Assembly (NCBI RefSeq): GCF_001565895.1
Contig: NZ_LSNE01000003.1
Coordinates: 64,653-128,652, forward strand
Direction: 5' to 3'
DNA length: 64,000 bases
Source: Paraglaciecola hydrolytica
Lineage (GTDB): Bacteria > Pseudomonadota > Gammaproteobacteria > Enterobacterales > Alteromonadaceae
Shown here: piece after piece, positions 52,910 through 61,808 of the stretch
Layout: each line of letters opens with the position of its first letter
How positions within the stretch are numbered: the first letter of the stretch is position 1
Program-made: the position numbers and the translations under genes
Notes under the pieces: generated by a model
Told to the model about the DNA's origin: nothing
Databases searched by the model: none
Seen by the model: only the letters and a program-made list of their open reading frames with translations

Positions 52910-53434
52910 TTAGCTCTCCAACATATGTAGATTGCGTCGGCAGTGTTTTAGATCTGCTATCGCTTGCGCTTTGTATGCACGATACATTTTGATGTCGGGG
53001 TCATAGTACAAATTAGGTGCAATTTGCTCGACTGGCTTTTTAGTGTGGGTAAATTCGATCACACCATAAGGCGTATCAAAACAACCACTTCGACCTTTAG
53101 TCACCACCGTGACTCTACCCATCACAACTTGCGAAATATCACCGGTATGACTGAGCTGACTTTCTAAGCTGATGTAGTTCAATACGCCACTGCGCAACTT
53201 TTTGATGATTTTATAAATGGCAGTCTCAGGCTCAGGTGGTGTAATAACGCTTTCATAGAAGCCTTTCACCACTCGTCTTAATAGCCCTTTATTAACACAA
53301 TCTGCTAAGAACTTTCTAAAGGCTGGGTCACAAGGCACACCCAGCATAAAAGCAAGCTCTGTTGCACTGTGAATGCCACCGCCAGCGCTCACCGCTTTTG
53401 CCAATGCGTTTAATAGCTCATTAGATTTAGCCAT
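52910..53434 (-). CDS. AbiEi-like antitoxin/transcriptional regulator
   Basis: A 174-residue protein with an N-terminal winged helix (GGIHSATELAFMLGVPCDPAFRKFLADCVNKGLLRRV) and the C-terminal antitoxin domain (GVLNYISLESQLSHTG, VVTKGRSGCFDTPYGVIEFTHTKKP), the AbiEi layout of type IV toxin-antitoxin systems. AbiEi represses its own operon by binding inverted repeats upstream. Two such repeats lie at 53,436-53,476 and 53,501-53,543. The toxin partner is truncated, so this may be an orphan repressor. Confidence 0.85.
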   Translation of the reverse strand: MAKSNELLNALAKAVSAGGGIHSATELAFMLGVPCDPAFRKFLADCVNKGLLRRVVKGFYESVITPPEPETAIYKIIKKLRSGVLNYISLESQLSHTGDISQVVMGRVTVVTKGRSGCFDTPYGVIEFTHTKKPVEQIAPNLYYDPDIKMYRAYKAQAIADLKHCRRNLHMLES

Positions 53435-53435
53435 A

Positions 53436-53476
53436 GGTCTACACTAAGTTACCAAATAGGTAACTTAGTGTAGACC
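53436..53476. promoter_or_regulatory. AbiEi operator 1 (perfect 18-bp inverted repeat)
   Basis: GGTCTACACTAAGTTACC and its exact reverse complement are separated by 5 bases. The site touches the AbiEi start codon. There is no T-run, so it is read as a binding site rather than a terminator. Confidence 0.8.
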
Positions 53477-53500
53477 TGATAGTAGACTTGCGCAAGACAT

Positions 53501-53543
53501 AGGTCTACAGGTTGTTACCTTATAAGTAACTTAGTGTAGACCT
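53501..53543. promoter_or_regulatory. AbiEi operator 2 (imperfect copy)
   Basis: AGGTCTACA at the left and TTAGTGTAGACCT at the right repeat the arms of operator 1 with a few changes in the inner part. Two tandem operators upstream of abiEi fit cooperative self-repression as reported for AbiEi. Confidence 0.72.
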
Positions 53544-53648
53544 ATCACGTGAGAGTCTTAATCATTTTCAGTCTCTCAGCCAATCGAGAACAATCGATTT
53601 TTGCTGCGATTTTGCTAAGGCCATTTGACCTAACTATACCCATATTAT

Positions 53649-54023
53649 TTATAGCAAATCATTCAGCCGCTTTAACAGCGCTTTACGGCCACTATTCTTG
53701 GTGACAAATCGCTTAAAACACTGCTCAAAATCTGAGACATCGCAGTTAAACTGATAGGCTTCGAACAACTGATGTAAATAACCAGATGCTTGATCATAGC
53801 CGCTGGCACAAGCGCGACTGGCTTCGGTTTGCGCTTGTTGCCAAAAGCGTTCACGCTGGCTGTAGGTTTCTACAAGCATCTTTTCTTTTTGTGCTTTTTC
53901 TATAGCCAGTTTCTTTGCTAGTGCTTCGGCTTGTTCTTGCTGTAACTGCCTTTGCGCTTGTTCAAGATAGGGGGCAATCGCGGGGGGAGTTAACCAATAC
54001 TGATAGGCTTCTTGTTTAACTTT
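53649..54023 (-). pseudogene. Orphan reading frame continuing after the CYTH stop codon
   Basis: Directly after the TGA of the CYTH/CHAD gene, and in the same frame, about 124 codons of protein-like sequence follow: EAYQYWLTPPAIAPYLEQA, a Gln/Glu/Lys-rich coiled coil, then FVTKNSGRKALLKRLNDLL. There is no ATG, GTG or TTG start until an internal ATG at 53,879. It is either the end of a longer protein cut by the TGA, or the tail of a gene whose front was lost by deletion. The family is not recognised. Domain style (coiled coil plus short helical end) does not resemble CHAD. Confidence 0.5.
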
Positions 54024-55079
54024 TCAAACGGCTTGTTGTTCCACCAGATATTGCATAATCGCCAGTTGCATTAACAGGGCAGAGCTGCCGGTTAACACTT
54101 CGACTGCGGCATGCCAGTGACTGGGGGTTGCGGTTTGACTATTACCAGCGCCAGACAAAACAACACCTTGCCATTGATGCTGAAAATCCTGCATCGCGCA
54201 ATGCAACGACTGGCTGTTATCTGAACCTTGCTTACAGCACTGCGCCAACACCAAACTTAACTGCTGCCAAACAGTGTTTATTTCGTGCCAACATGCCTGA
54301 CTTGGCTGCATCTCAAAATAATTAAGCAGTTTTTGCCAGCGACTCAAACGCTTGGCCACAAGGCTGTGCAATTGCGCGCGTGAGCTATGTTTGACTTGCT
54401 CTTCGGTTAACAGGTTTAAAGGTTCGGGTAGTGTTTTATCTGCTTGTCCCCCGCCATTTAATAATCGATAACCCCGCGCCGCTTTACTGAGCAAACCAAT
54501 TTTAAGTGGCATAATAGTGGCGAGCTGTCTGGCTACATTAAAAATCTCACTGATATTACCTGCTTTTAATTCGAGTTCTATTTCATTGATTTCATCACAC
54601 TTGTCATTTGCTCTTACTTCGCCCCTGTCCCACACCAATTCAATCTGTGACTGAGGATTAAAATTCAATAAATACACACTACGTTTAAACTGCGTGACAA
54701 ACAGACACTGTAATTGAGTTTGAGCACCTTGATGGTCAAAACCTACAGGCCACACTTCTGCTGGAAACAAACTCAGGTCAGGAGTTTCTGGCGCTTTAGG
54801 TAATTTACCTAAGTCCACATTGTATTCCGGCCGTTGTTGTAACCCCGCCACTCCTTTACCTGCAGTTTTGATAGTTTGTTCATATTCATGCTGACAACCA
54901 CGAATACGTAAACCCATGCCATTTAAGCGAAAATCCCGCTCACTCGTATCAAAATAGCTATTACTTAATTCAAGCTCTTGTTGCTCTACTTTAGCCGCTA
55001 GTTTTGGCAATAAGCTGTTTTCGATAAACTCCCCAGCCTGCACTGTGGTAGTGAGCTTTAATTCAATTTCATATTCCAT
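54024..55079 (-). CDS. CYTH-CHAD inorganic triphosphatase-like protein
   Basis: A 351-residue protein similar to E. coli YgiF (433 residues). The CYTH domain (residues 1-205) starts with the signature EIELKL and holds GMGLRIRG, EQTIKTAG and EIELELKAG, which line the triphosphate tunnel. The C-terminal part (residues 225-350) is a helical CHAD-like domain, shorter than usual, beginning SSRAQLHSLVAKRLSRWQKLL. In E. coli ygiF is followed by glnE; here it is followed by an unrelated in-frame fragment, which points to rearrangement next to the island. It is divergent from the SH3 gene. Confidence 0.83.
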   Translation of the reverse strand: MEYEIELKLTTTVQAGEFIENSLLPKLAAKVEQQELELSNSYFDTSERDFRLNGMGLRIRGCQHEYEQTIKTAGKGVAGLQQRPEYNVDLGKLPKAPETPDLSLFPAEVWPVGFDHQGAQTQLQCLFVTQFKRSVYLLNFNPQSQIELVWDRGEVRANDKCDEINEIELELKAGNISEIFNVARQLATIMPLKIGLLSKAARGYRLLNGGGQADKTLPEPLNLLTEEQVKHSSRAQLHSLVAKRLSRWQKLLNYFEMQPSQACWHEINTVWQQLSLVLAQCCKQGSDNSQSLHCAMQDFQHQWQGVVLSGAGNSQTATPSHWHAAVEVLTGSSALLMQLAIMQYLVEQQAV

Positions 55080-55254
55080 ACGAGTCCTTACTGCTCCAGA
55101 TTAAACATGTTCTTTGGCAACAATCCTAGGCCCCAAATTACACTTTCAATAGCCACAATTTACTATTCAGGCCATTCAATTTGAATGTGGGCTTGCCTTT
55201 CGTTATGTCAGGCAATACCATTTGCGGCATATTATAGAGACAAGTTTTCATATT

Positions 55255-55863
55255 ATGCGCAGCCACACCCTTTTATTTTTGTTATTTACTTGTATATCTT
55301 TACCCACTTTTTTGGCTGTAGCTCAAGAGCCAAATGATAAAGAGGGTAAGGTTCGTTATATTTCAGATGACCTCTTTACTTTTTTACATGCCGGTCCGGG
55401 GCGCAATTATCGTATTCTCGGTTCAGTGATTGCTGGTACTAAAGTCAAGATGTTGCAAGAAGACACTGAAACTCAGTTCATTGAAGTGATTGACGACAAA
55501 CAGCGTACGGGTTGGGTACAAACTGAGTTTATCAGTAAAACTCGCAGTGTCAGAGAATTAGTCCCTGGGCTTACGCAAAAACTGCAAGAAGCCAATGCCA
55601 TGATCAAACAGCAAAGTGCGGATAATGATTTGTTGAATCAACGTATCGCCGATCTAAGTTCACAAAATGCAGCTTTAAACCGCAAACAAGAAGAAATCGC
55701 CGCACACAATAAACGCATCAGCGCTGAACTAGCCAATCAGGATCAAAGTGCGCAAATTGAATGGTTCACTCGAGGTGGCATTGTCGCCGTGGTTAGTTTG
55801 TTATTGGGTATTATATTGACTTATTTACCTAAAAAACGCCGTCGCAACGATAATTGGATGTAA
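55255..55863 (+). CDS. SH3-domain membrane protein (TIGR04211 / YgiM-like)
   Basis: A protein of about 202 residues: a signal sequence (LLFLLFTCISLPTFLAVA), a bacterial SH3 domain (residues about 30-95; LFTFLHAGPGRNYRILGSVIAG, TGWVQTEFIS), a coiled coil (residues 100-165) and a C-terminal membrane helix (GIVAVVSLLLGIILTYL) with a basic tail. I start it at ATG 55,255. This is the TIGR04211 architecture, seen in E. coli YgiM, which is also a neighbour of ygiF. A cell-envelope role is assumed; exact function is unknown. Confidence 0.86.
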   Translation: MRSHTLLFLLFTCISLPTFLAVAQEPNDKEGKVRYISDDLFTFLHAGPGRNYRILGSVIAGTKVKMLQEDTETQFIEVIDDKQRTGWVQTEFISKTRSVRELVPGLTQKLQEANAMIKQQSADNDLLNQRIADLSSQNAALNRKQEEIAAHNKRISAELANQDQSAQIEWFTRGGIVAVVSLLLGIILTYLPKKRRRNDNWM

Positions 55864-56219
55864 CATTTTTAGAGCAAACCCTGCCAATGCGGTGTTTGCT
55901 CATCCCCCTATAAAGTCTTCAAGAACTGTTATCTCAGATTTAAAATCACGCTCTAAACACTCGACTTTCCGCACTTTCTAATTAACTGCATGCAATAAAA
56001 AACAAGATGAAAACTTGTTTGATTTGACTTCAAAGTAGCACCCAAAAGAGCACTTATTTAACCATGTATTTTGTCAGGATTATTTACACTATATTTACAC
56101 AGCAGGTATATAAACAATTTAATCGCATATATATCAATAAGTAATATTTATGGCTTAATTAATGTATGTTAATAAAACTCATGCAATTTTTACTCTATAT
56201 CAATAAGAAGGTGTGTTAC
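55864..56219. other. Intergenic region before PEP-CTERM gene
   Basis: No gene is seen. The region is AT-rich with no clear terminator after the SH3 gene apart from a weak repeat. An AAGGTG at about 56,209-56,214 supports the start at 56,220. Confidence 0.4.
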
Positions 56220-57035
56220 ATGACGACTCTTAAACCTAAGTGGAAAACGCTTACACTCACGACCTTATCGGCTTTATGCTCGCTTTGTTTTTTAAGCTCA
56301 GTCCAAGCCGCCATTATTCCAGTAGATATTAACATTCAAGCAACCAACACTTTTGATGAAGGTTACGGCGATGGAGTATCTAGCGGTGATTTCAGTTTAA
56401 TAACAGGTGGTGCAACAATCACTTCCACTTATGCTGGCGCAACAGTAACAGGTACAAACCCGTTAACTAACAATCTAGTGAATACCGATGATGGCATTGG
56501 CTTTACCGGTAGCGCACTTACTACCGATGATACTTTTAATGTGGGTTTTGATAGTACTATTGATGTAGCTAACAACTCAGTTTCGGATATTTATGACATT
56601 GTGTTTAAGCTAGTATTTAGCAATATGGTTAGTGCGAATGGTATTGACGCCTATGCCGATTCTGAATTTACTTTGTTTGCCAATGGTGCAGAATTATTTT
56701 TCACTGATTTAGTATCTGACACAGTAAACGGCAACGAAATTGATGGTGTTGCAGATGGCAATTTTGGTGGTAGTTTGTTTGCCGCTGATACCTTATTTTT
56801 TAATTTTGCATTAAATCCAACTGATTTACTGACCCTTGATTTAAGTTGGACACTTGAGGGTGGCGATTTTGATGGTGGTGAAAGCGCTTTTGACTTCTCT
56901 CAATTTCTCTCAATAGAATCAGTAACACTTCGCGGAGGACAAGTGCCTCCTTCTGTACCCGCACCGGGCAGTCTTTCTTTGTTTGTCATTGCTTTATTTG
57001 GTTTAGTGGCAAGAAACGTCCGTAAAAACAAATAA
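56220..57035 (+). CDS. PEP-CTERM-like exported protein
   Basis: A 271-residue protein with a signal peptide (LTLTTLSALCSLCFLSSVQA), a beta-rich ectodomain with many Asp, Gly, Thr and Asn residues, and a C-terminal sorting signal of variant form: VPAPGSLSLFVIALFGLVARNVRKNK is split here as VPAPGSLSLF, a hydrophobic helix, and a basic end. The motif P-A-P replaces P-E-P. Repeated GGDFDGGES-like and DGVADG-like segments suggest Ca binding. It is followed after 20 bases by the tail-collar gene, so the two may be co-expressed. Confidence 0.75.
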   Translation: MTTLKPKWKTLTLTTLSALCSLCFLSSVQAAIIPVDINIQATNTFDEGYGDGVSSGDFSLITGGATITSTYAGATVTGTNPLTNNLVNTDDGIGFTGSALTTDDTFNVGFDSTIDVANNSVSDIYDIVFKLVFSNMVSANGIDAYADSEFTLFANGAELFFTDLVSDTVNGNEIDGVADGNFGGSLFAADTLFFNFALNPTDLLTLDLSWTLEGGDFDGGESAFDFSQFLSIESVTLRGGQVPPSVPAPGSLSLFVIALFGLVARNVRKNK

Positions 57036-57055
57036 TCTAATTAAGGATAACAACA

Positions 57056-57718
57056 ATGAAATTATTACACTCTGTACGTACGCTTACTTGTTCAGTTGCA
57101 CTGTTAGCAGGCATGGGCGTCAGTCAGCCAGTATTTGCATCTGAGCCCTTTCTTGGCCAGATTCAAATGGTCGGTTTTGGTTTTGCACCTCGTGGCTGGG
57201 CAATTTGTGACGGGCAATTACTGTCTATTGCTCAAAATACCGCTTTGTTCTCTTTACTTGGAACCACCTATGGGGGCAATGGGCAAACTACCTTTGCCTT
57301 ACCCGATTTACGTGGCCGCGTGGCAATTCAACCAGGTAACGGCCCGGGCCTAAGTAGTTACTCTTGGGGACAGAGGGGTGGTGTAGAACATGTCACACTA
57401 ACAGCTAATCAAATGCCCTCACATACTCATGCTGCAACCAGCACGGTAAGTAGCATTAGTGCGACCTTACATGGTACCGATGCAGCAGGCGACTCAGCGA
57501 CTCCTAGTGCTAATAGCTTAGCCAGTAAAAGCCGGACTAATATATACAGTTCAAACGCCCCCGATGTTGACCTACATGCAGACTCGATCAGTGTAGAAGC
57601 AACTGTGGGTACAACCTTAACCAACACTGGCGGTAGTCAAAGTCATGAAAACCGTATGCCTTATTTAGCGATTTATCATGTTATCGCCTTACAAGGTATC
57701 TACCCTTCGCGTAACTAG
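57056..57718 (+). CDS. Exported tail-collar-domain protein (microcystin-dependent-like)
   Basis: A 220-residue protein with a signal peptide (CSVALLAGMGVSQPVFA) and a phage tail-collar domain: EPFLGQIQMVGFGFAPRGWA, CDGQLLSIAQNTALFSLLG, YGGNGQTTFALPDLRGR, then NQMPSHTHA. Tail-collar domains come from phage fibres but also occur in chromosomal secreted proteins (MdpB-type). No other phage gene is nearby. It follows the PEP-CTERM-like gene with a good ribosome site (AAGGA). Role unknown; perhaps a surface adhesin. Confidence 0.85.
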   Translation: MKLLHSVRTLTCSVALLAGMGVSQPVFASEPFLGQIQMVGFGFAPRGWAICDGQLLSIAQNTALFSLLGTTYGGNGQTTFALPDLRGRVAIQPGNGPGLSSYSWGQRGGVEHVTLTANQMPSHTHAATSTVSSISATLHGTDAAGDSATPSANSLASKSRTNIYSSNAPDVDLHADSISVEATVGTTLTNTGGSQSHENRMPYLAIYHVIALQGIYPSRN

Positions 57719-57758
57719 ATTTTTAGTTATTTTGATGTAAGGTTACAGTATTAGTTAG

Positions 57759-57787
57759 ATCGCCGATTTGTATCGGCGATTTTTTTT
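57759..57787 (+). terminator. Rho-independent terminator after tail-collar gene
   Basis: A 9-bp perfect stem (ATCGCCGAT / ATCGGCGAT), 4-base loop and seven T residues follow the tail-collar stop by 40 bases. It separates this pair from the Sel1 gene. Confidence 0.92.
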
Positions 57788-57801
57788 AGTGGAAAGACAA
57801 A

Positions 57802-58773
57802 ATGCAACAACACGCTTTATTGGTTTTTATATCCTTACTGTTTTACCTAGTGTTGCCAAACACCGCCCTTGCCAACGAGAGCCGTGATTTACGTAAAGCG
57901 GATAAATTGTTAGCAGAACAGAAGTACCAAGAAGCCTATAGCGCCTATGAAGACATTGGCAAAGAAGAGAACAATGCCGTTGCACTAATTAACTTAGCGC
58001 TTTTTAACGAACTGGGTTGGGGTCGGCAAACTGATATGCTCAAAGCCTGTCAATGGTACGCCAAGGCTGCAGAGCTCGAGGCGCCATTAGCCTTGGATAA
58101 ATTGGCCCATTGTTTTGTAAAAGGCATACATCAGGCCATGGATTTTCAACGTGCTGAGCAGTTATATGAAAAAGCCGCCGAGCTCGGTTTTCACCTATCA
58201 CTTTGCCATTTAGGCAGTCTTTATTTACACGGAGAAGGTGTTGAGCAAAATTCGCAAAAGGGTTTAGCTTTGTGCACGCAAGCTGCTGAACAAGGTTCGA
58301 TACCCGCTATGTTGCAAATTGCCGATTTTAATCTGGCATTAAATACCCAGGAATCAAATGCCTCCGCGCTACATTGGTATTCCAATGCTGCGAGTTATCA
58401 CTCAGCTCATGCACAATTCAATATTGGGCTGATGTTACTCAAAGGGCAAGGGCTTAAACAAGACCCCTTGGAAGCTCGAGAGTGGTTTGAAAAAGCCGCC
58501 GCTCAAGGTTATCAACCAGCTTATTTTGAAACTGCTGCTTTATATTTTGCAGCACCTAAAAATCCTGTTACTAAGCTTTGGTTAGAACAAGACTTGGCCA
58601 AAAGCTACCTATGGATTTCAGCCGCTTTACAACGCAGCAACAATCAACAACAGCAAGATCAGTTGCACACTATGTTGGCTGAAGTTAAAAAGGTCATGCC
58701 AGAAACGTGGGAAAAAGATTTAAATAAAAAACTAGAAGCCCACTTAATGCAATTTCCAGTATCACCTAATTAA
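57802..58773 (+). CDS. Exported Sel1/TPR-repeat protein
   Basis: A 323-residue protein with a signal peptide (LLVFISLLFYLVLPNTALA) and about six Sel1-like repeats (for example ACQWYAKAAELEAPLALDKLAHC, AEQLYEKAAELGFHLSLCHLGSLYLHGEGVEQN, AREWFEKAAAQGYQPAYFETAALYF). Such repeats form solenoids for protein contacts. Partners are unknown. The last 8 bases overlap the convergent acyltransferase gene. Confidence 0.85.
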   Translation: MQQHALLVFISLLFYLVLPNTALANESRDLRKADKLLAEQKYQEAYSAYEDIGKEENNAVALINLALFNELGWGRQTDMLKACQWYAKAAELEAPLALDKLAHCFVKGIHQAMDFQRAEQLYEKAAELGFHLSLCHLGSLYLHGEGVEQNSQKGLALCTQAAEQGSIPAMLQIADFNLALNTQESNASALHWYSNAASYHSAHAQFNIGLMLLKGQGLKQDPLEAREWFEKAAAQGYQPAYFETAALYFAAPKNPVTKLWLEQDLAKSYLWISAALQRSNNQQQQDQLHTMLAEVKKVMPETWEKDLNKKLEAHLMQFPVSPN

Positions 58774-59929
58774 CTCGTTGTTTGTGGGCATAACCTAAGA
58801 TGGGCCGCTCCACTAGGTAATAGGATAAATTGGCAACAATGAAAATGAGTAAGCTAGCGATAATGAGTAAATAAGCCCAATCCTCTCTAGCATCCCAGCC
58901 ATAAATAGACATTTGGTAGTCAACAAAACTAAGAATCGGGAAATGGTAGATATAAATACCGTAGGATACTTTGCCTAGATGGCGCACAACTACGTCATCC
59001 AATACCCATTTTGCGTAGTAAGTAAAAGGCGTGACATAAACCAAAACCGCCAAAACAAGGGGCAATACAGGCAAGCCATAACGGCCCATCGGAATTTGTA
59101 TCCATTCGCCCAATTCTGTTGCCATAAGTAATATCACTGTGCTTAAACTCAGGACAAAAACTACATCACATACAAGCTTTACTTGGCCCGCACCACTGTT
59201 TTGCGTAAAAGCAAGATGCGTTTTTGTTTTAAGCAAAACTCCACCCGTGATAATACCAATAATAAAGTGAGGTAAATGGGCTAATAACGATTGAGTAACA
59301 ACCGCGCCATTGACTTTTACCCACAATAAAATAGTGCTACCTGGCCACGGAATGTTCTTATCTACAGCTAGAACAAACATGTAATGCAAGGCATAACAAA
59401 CTAAGGCCAAGATGACCAACAAGCCTAAAGCCCGAGCAAAAGATTGGTAGCGTAGCACCACAAAAAAAATGGGTAGCAAAAGATAAAACTGCATCTCAAC
59501 TGCTAATGTCCAAAAAGAAGGATTGATACTGAAAAAAGAAAATTCGCTGTAATTAAATAAAAAACTGTAGTGCAGTAATATGTCTGGCCAAGCCGCAGGG
59601 AAAACCCAATAATTGCTTAATATTATGAGCAAGGTTAGGGCCATATAATAAGCGGGTAAAATACGCGCTAAACGGTGTTTAACAAAAGTACTTAATTTAG
59701 GCCAAGCCTCTTTAAACAGAATAGCTCGCCAATAGGGCAGCGATAATAACAAACCACTTAACACAAAAAATAAGGCCACACCCATTTCGCCGTTAGCAAA
59801 CAACAGGTAAAAATCAAATTCACCATACTGCACGTCTACATCAACAATTTGATTGTAGTGCACGGCAAATACCGCCAATGCGGCCAGTGCTCTTAAACCG
59901 TCTAAGCCTTTTAAACGTTGGTTTTGCAA
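58766..59929 (-). CDS. Acyltransferase 3 family membrane protein (OafA-like)
   Basis: A 387-residue protein with about ten membrane helices. The N-terminal GLDGLRALAALAVFAVHYNQI holds the conserved Arg and His of the family; FFVLSGLLLS and SYGIYIYHFPIL are further family marks, with YYLVERPILG at the end. These enzymes O-acylate surface sugars such as O-antigen or peptidoglycan. No sugar-synthesis genes are adjacent, so the acceptor is unknown. It follows the HEAT-repeat gene directly. Confidence 0.9.
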   Translation of the reverse strand: MQNQRLKGLDGLRALAALAVFAVHYNQIVDVDVQYGEFDFYLLFANGEMGVALFFVLSGLLLSLPYWRAILFKEAWPKLSTFVKHRLARILPAYYMALTLLIILSNYWVFPAAWPDILLHYSFLFNYSEFSFFSINPSFWTLAVEMQFYLLLPIFFVVLRYQSFARALGLLVILALVCYALHYMFVLAVDKNIPWPGSTILLWVKVNGAVVTQSLLAHLPHFIIGIITGGVLLKTKTHLAFTQNSGAGQVKLVCDVVFVLSLSTVILLMATELGEWIQIPMGRYGLPVLPLVLAVLVYVTPFTYYAKWVLDDVVVRHLGKVSYGIYIYHFPILSFVDYQMSIYGWDAREDWAYLLIIASLLIFIVANLSYYLVERPILGYAHKQRVN

Positions 59930-60547
59930 TTATTGTTGCCCTAATACGGTAGCGGCAAACTGTCTTACCTGAGCATCTGTATCATTTTGCATGGCATGTT
60001 TTAGAAAATGAGTGACAAAAGCGAGATGCTGGTGCTTTTCCAAAACCCCCACAGCCAACATTCGATTTTCAGCAGAGGGATCGGAAAACAAGACTTGCCC
60101 AACAACCTGCAAGGCGTCAGCAGAATTCAAATCACTTAAACCAAGGATGGTCTGTTTGCGCACTTGGGCAGAGCTATCACCTAAACCTGATGCCAATTTA
60201 TCAAGCTCGTTGTCTTTAACTAAATAACCTATCTGGGCCAACTTAGCATTTAACAGCTCATTTTGTTCCGGGCTATTAAGGTTATTATTTTCTTGCCATG
60301 AAAGGGCCGTATTGTCCGTCTTGAAAGTTGAGTTGTTTGGGTTTGCTTGCTCCCCAAGCTCATTCTGTTGCGAGCTAAGCAACTGAAAAGGATTAACTTT
60401 TTGCAATGTTGGAGCAGCTTGATGAGGAACCGTCAATGTTGCGTCAGCAACAGTATCCCCATTAAACTCATCTTGTTCATTCACAAAGTATCCTACAGCA
60501 AAACCAGCACAAAATATGCTGACTATGTACACCAACCTAAGCTCCAT
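59930..60547 (-). CDS. Membrane-anchored HEAT-repeat protein
   Basis: A protein of about 205 residues started at the ATG at 60,547, where GGAGGA lies 8 bases upstream. One membrane helix (VYIVSIFCAGFAVGYFV) is followed by a low-complexity linker and HEAT-like repeats (VRKQTILGLSDLNSADALQVVGQVLFSDPS, VRQFAATVLGQQ). It has no catalytic motif. It ends one base before the acyltransferase start. Confidence 0.68.
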   Translation of the reverse strand: MELRLVYIVSIFCAGFAVGYFVNEQDEFNGDTVADATLTVPHQAAPTLQKVNPFQLLSSQQNELGEQANPNNSTFKTDNTALSWQENNNLNSPEQNELLNAKLAQIGYLVKDNELDKLASGLGDSSAQVRKQTILGLSDLNSADALQVVGQVLFSDPSAENRMLAVGVLEKHQHLAFVTHFLKHAMQNDTDAQVRQFAATVLGQQ

Positions 60548-60668
60548 CTTTACTTCCTCCTTCAATCATTAATTGAGTGGAGAGCACACACTCAAAAGCT
60601 AACAGAATATATACCCAAGCAACCAGAAGATACGCGTTTCAGTGTTTCTGAGGTATATACCCACCTAA

Positions 60669-61034
60669 TTACGGATTTTTGGTTTGCATTAATGTTATCT
60701 CTAAACGCTTCATTTCTCGAGCTAAAGACGCACGATTCATTTCCATAAATAACCAGTTTTTTAAACCAACTTGTAATTGCAGGATCACGATTAAACACAC
60801 TCCCCAAAAGACAAGTTGCTCAACTAGCTGCGCGCTAAAAAATTCATAAGCTGTCCAAAACATCAGGGCACTGGTGAGTAATGTTAAACCGTTCACTAAC
60901 CACACCCAGCGACGCATACCACCGCGATAAATAGGCAACAAACGGCTAAATAGCCCTTTATCGTCGAGCAACATGGGTTCTAGGCGTTTAGCTTCTGCCT
61001 CAAGGGCTTGGGTAATTTTGTCATCAATATTCAT
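60669..61034 (-). CDS. Small two-helix membrane protein (DUF6768-like), partner of ECF sigma factor
   Basis: A protein of about 121 residues with two membrane helices (VWLVNGLTLLTSALMFWTAY, LVEQLVFWGVCLIVILQLQVG) and a final helix rich in Arg and Met (NRASLAREMKRLEITLMQ). Its start (ATG 61,034 or 61,040) lies at the end of the sigma-factor gene, overlapping it. Position suggests an anti-sigma or regulatory partner, but no zinc-finger or ASD motif is seen. Confidence 0.72.
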   Translation of the reverse strand: MNIDDKITQALEAEAKRLEPMLLDDKGLFSRLLPIYRGGMRRWVWLVNGLTLLTSALMFWTAYEFFSAQLVEQLVFWGVCLIVILQLQVGLKNWLFMEMNRASLAREMKRLEITLMQTKNP

Positions 61035-61551
61035 GGTCATTCTCCAATGTGACTTTTAATTTTGCCTTGGCCCGAAATAAACGGGTTTTAACCGTACCTA
61101 CGGGCACCTCTTGTACTAATGCTATTTCGACCAAAGATAGTTGGGTAAAATAGAATAAATAAACGGCTAGGTATTCATCTTCAGGCAAGCCTTTTAAGGC
61201 AGCGGTTAGCGAGTCATGTGCAACACTATTTTCGCTCTCGACTTCATCCACTGCTAACTCAGAACTGCGCTGTTGCTGAATGTGTAGTTGCCGCAATAAA
61301 TCAGTGGCGGACCACCTTAATGCGCGATAAATCCAACTTTTAAATACCGCTGGATTATGTAAAGCCCTTAAATTTTTTAAGGTTTTAAGCCAAGCATTTT
61401 GCACCGCATCCTGAGCCGCACTATGCTCGCCAAGCAAACGATAAGCGAACTGTAATAATGCAGGTTGATAATGCTCAAACAATAACAATAGAGCTGGCTC
61501 ATCACCCTGTTGTGCTCTTATTACCAGCATGTCGAGTTCAACTTGTTGCAT
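61024..61551 (-). CDS. ECF-type RNA polymerase sigma factor
   Basis: A 175-residue sigma-70 family protein. Region 2 is FAYRLLGEHSAAQDAVQNAWLKTLKNL with the DxxQ/DA helix; region 4 is LPEDEYLAVYLFYFTQLSLVEIALVQEVPVGTVKTRLFRAKAKL, split here for reading. Size fits the ECF group. It is co-transcribed with the small membrane protein that overlaps its end. Target promoters are not visible. Confidence 0.9.
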   Translation of the reverse strand: MQQVELDMLVIRAQQGDEPALLLLFEHYQPALLQFAYRLLGEHSAAQDAVQNAWLKTLKNLRALHNPAVFKSWIYRALRWSATDLLRQLHIQQQRSSELAVDEVESENSVAHDSLTAALKGLPEDEYLAVYLFYFTQLSLVEIALVQEVPVGTVKTRLFRAKAKLKVTLENDHEY

Positions 61552-61808
61552 TTAGTCTCCTCTTGTTGACCTAAAGACGAAGAAAAAGAGCTAAAGGTTC
61601 TTAGGATGTAAAACAAACATAAAATTTTTTCACAGCAGCTTATCAGGTAAAATTAGTTTAAGGGTGAGTAAACAGCCCACGCTAGTTAATGACAAAATCG
61701 CTTGCAAGCAAGCTTGTTATTCACCATGGCGAGCTTTATTGTGTACCAAGAATTTTTGACGTTTTTTACGTGCAAAATAAGTATCAACATTTAAACAAGG
61801 AGAGAGCA

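Noticed and set aside
53436-53476. Long hairpin as a transcription terminator
   Set aside because: No T-run follows on either strand, it touches the AbiEi start, and a second copy lies 25 bp further; operators explain it better.
57056-57718. Tail-collar gene as a sign of a prophage
   Set aside because: It has a signal peptide, pairs with a PEP-CTERM-like gene, and no other phage gene is near.
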